Assembly (NCBI GenBank): GCA_945874095.1 | Contig: CAMCFM010000192.1 | Location: forward strand, 1-7,709 | Length of the DNA stretch: 7,709 nt | Reading direction: 5' to 3' | DNA from: Candidatus Kuenenia stuttgartensis | Lineage (GTDB): Bacteria > Planctomycetota > Planctomycetia > Isosphaerales > Isosphaeraceae | In this document: positions 6,861-7,709 of the stretch, in pieces | Layout of the letters: each line of letters begins with the position of its first letter | Numbering within the stretch: position 1 is the stretch's first letter | Notes under the pieces: model-generated | What the model saw: the letters and a program-made list of their open reading frames with translations, nothing else | What the model was told of the DNA's origin: nothing | The model's database searches: none | Program-made: the position numbers and the translations under genes

Positions 6861-7553
6861 ATGTCCAGCACCCGCTTGATTCCGTTATGGCTAGATTGGT
6901 CTGGGCGTACCGTTCTGGTGATCGGTCTGGGTACGGTTGGGCAGAGACGGGCCTTGATGTTTCAGCAGTCAGGTGCCACCGTGGTTGGTATCGACCCCCT
7001 GCCCAAGATTCAGGGCCCTGCCTGGGGAGAGCTGATCCGGAACGGGCTTGAGCTTCGCAGCGAGCCTTATCATGAATCTGTGTTTGCCGAACTGGCTCAA
7101 TATCAGATGAACCCTGACATGGTTCTGGCGTGTGCATCCGCAACCGTCAATGAAAAAGTCGTTCGCGATGCACTTCAGCGCAGGCTTTGGGTGGTCTCAG
7201 GAACGGCTTCAGCGGAACAACCATCAAACGCACATCTGGGGGCACAGGCTTCAGGCGAATTGGTGCAAGTCGCGGTTCATTCAGGAAATGTGGCACCGGC
7301 TTTGTCAGTCGCCTTGAGAGATCATATCCAAGAGAGTTTGCTTCCCGCTGCCGATCGAATGGCTCAGGAAGCCTCCAGATGGAGAACGTTGATTGTGAGT
7401 CGGGTCAGCGATCCTGAGAAACGCCGCTCGTTGCTCACCGGTTTCGGCTCTGCGGATCTGATCAAGCAGGAGTCCGAGGAGCCTGGCTCAGGAATTGACC
7501 AGATTCGTAAACAGATTGCTGCCAGTTTTGATATGAATGAAGCCAGTGAATAA
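6861..7553 (+). CDS. Precorrin-2 dehydrogenase / siroheme synthase N-terminal family (divergent SirC-like)
   Basis: This 230-residue soluble protein matches the length and layout of the SirC/Met8/CysG-N family, which oxidises precorrin-2 to sirohydrochlorin with NAD+ and in some members also inserts iron to make siroheme. LIPLWLDWSGRTVLVIG leads into a nucleotide-binding loop, GLGTVGQRR (22-30), followed by ATVVGIDP (39-46). The segment MVLACASATVNEKVVRDA (87-104) aligns with the family's AATDDxxVN motif, and VAVHSGNVAPALSVALRD (137-154) with its VSSGGxSPxLAxxLR motif. The Asp cluster that in CysG and Met8p includes the catalytic Asp is replaced here (CASA), and the usual NVVD is VVSG, so activity is uncertain. 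The ATG at 6861 is chosen because the domain begins there and AAAGGA lies 11 bases upstream; an in-frame TTG at 6810 would add 17 residues without family features. A TspO-like gene follows 51 bp downstream. It could instead be a degenerate NAD-binding paralogue. Confidence 0.72.
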   Translation: MSSTRLIPLWLDWSGRTVLVIGLGTVGQRRALMFQQSGATVVGIDPLPKIQGPAWGELIRNGLELRSEPYHESVFAELAQYQMNPDMVLACASATVNEKVVRDALQRRLWVVSGTASAEQPSNAHLGAQASGELVQVAVHSGNVAPALSVALRDHIQESLLPAADRMAQEASRWRTLIVSRVSDPEKRRSLLTGFGSADLIKQESEEPGSGIDQIRKQIAASFDMNEASE

Positions 7554-7604
7554 TCAACGTCAATTTACGATACGAACCGAATTACCACTTTTGGGATACT
7601 CCAA

Positions 7605-7709
7605 ATGAACACTTTTGCTCGATGTCTTTTCTGGGTTGGCGTCAGCTTTCTGGCTGCAATTATTGGAGGGATTGGGACGGCCGTGGGGCTTGGTCCGTGG
7701 TATCAGGCT
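7605..7709 (+). CDS. N-terminus of a TspO/MBR-like membrane protein (cut by the window edge)
   Basis: The ATG at 7605 opens a frame that continues through the right edge; 35 residues are visible. They form one transmembrane helix with a short N-terminal head (MNTFARCLFWVGVSFLAA), then glycine-rich IIGGIGTAVGLGPWYQA. The pattern GG..T..GL..WYQA is that of the first helix and following loop of TspO/MBR proteins, just before their conserved KPxWxPP segment, which would lie beyond the edge. TspO proteins are five-helix membrane proteins that bind porphyrins and, in some bacteria, promote their breakdown. The gene follows the SirC-like gene on the same strand after 51 bp without a visible terminator, so cotranscription is plausible. 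The ribosome binding site is weak (GGGA about 9 bases upstream). Other small membrane proteins remain possible. Confidence 0.6.
   Translation, partial: MNTFARCLFWVGVSFLAAIIGGIGTAVGLGPWYQA

Noticed and set aside
1..7709. Mobile element, CRISPR array, defence island or tRNA
   Set aside because: No transposase or integrase motifs, no regularly spaced direct repeats, no tRNA-like cloverleaf and no defence-type domains were seen on either strand.

Overview
The window looks like a stretch of a planctomycete chromosome. The strongest marker is the large minus-strand protein at 3884-6592. Its N-terminus carries a basic segment followed by a VENMEARELLA motif, close to the LEPR-xLL type N-terminal signature common in planctomycete surface and secreted proteins. 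Moderate GC, single genes separated by roomy spacers, and many proteins with Ig/PKD/FnIII modules fit the same phylum. The genus cannot be fixed from this sequence.

Layout, left to right. Positions 1-668 contain no convincing complete gene. There may be the last codons of an upstream gene (to about 98 or 108), then a cluster of GC-rich palindromes (117-326) with an 18-bp inverted repeat, then a leader for the next gene. Positions 669-1985 (+) encode a secreted alpha/beta hydrolase with a C-terminal FnIII-like domain. Positions 1986-3557 (-) encode a B12-binding radical SAM protein related to the HpnP-type family. The two genes converge with their stop codons directly adjacent, and a small stem-loop spans both stops. 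Positions 3558-3883 hold the leader of the radical SAM gene and a clear intrinsic terminator for the next gene. Positions 3884-6592 (-) encode a 902-residue surface protein: planctomycete N-terminal motif, a cyclophilin-type prolyl isomerase domain, a cadherin/Ig-like region, two PKD-like domains, a Pro/Thr linker and more Ig-like modules. Positions 6593-6860 form a divergent promoter region. Positions 6861-7553 (+) encode a divergent precorrin-2 dehydrogenase (SirC/CysG-N) family protein. From 7605 to the right edge runs the N-terminus of a small membrane protein that resembles TspO/MBR.

How the genes relate: only the last two look like an operon (same strand, 51-bp gap), and both families touch tetrapyrroles (siroheme synthesis and porphyrin binding). 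The other genes appear to be transcribed singly. No mobile element, CRISPR array, tRNA or rRNA was seen. Nothing here amounts to a clear new multi-gene system. The items most worth following up are the surface-displayed cyclophilin architecture, the SirC-like protein that lacks the usual catalytic aspartate, its pairing with a TspO-like gene, and the HpnP-like radical SAM enzyme.
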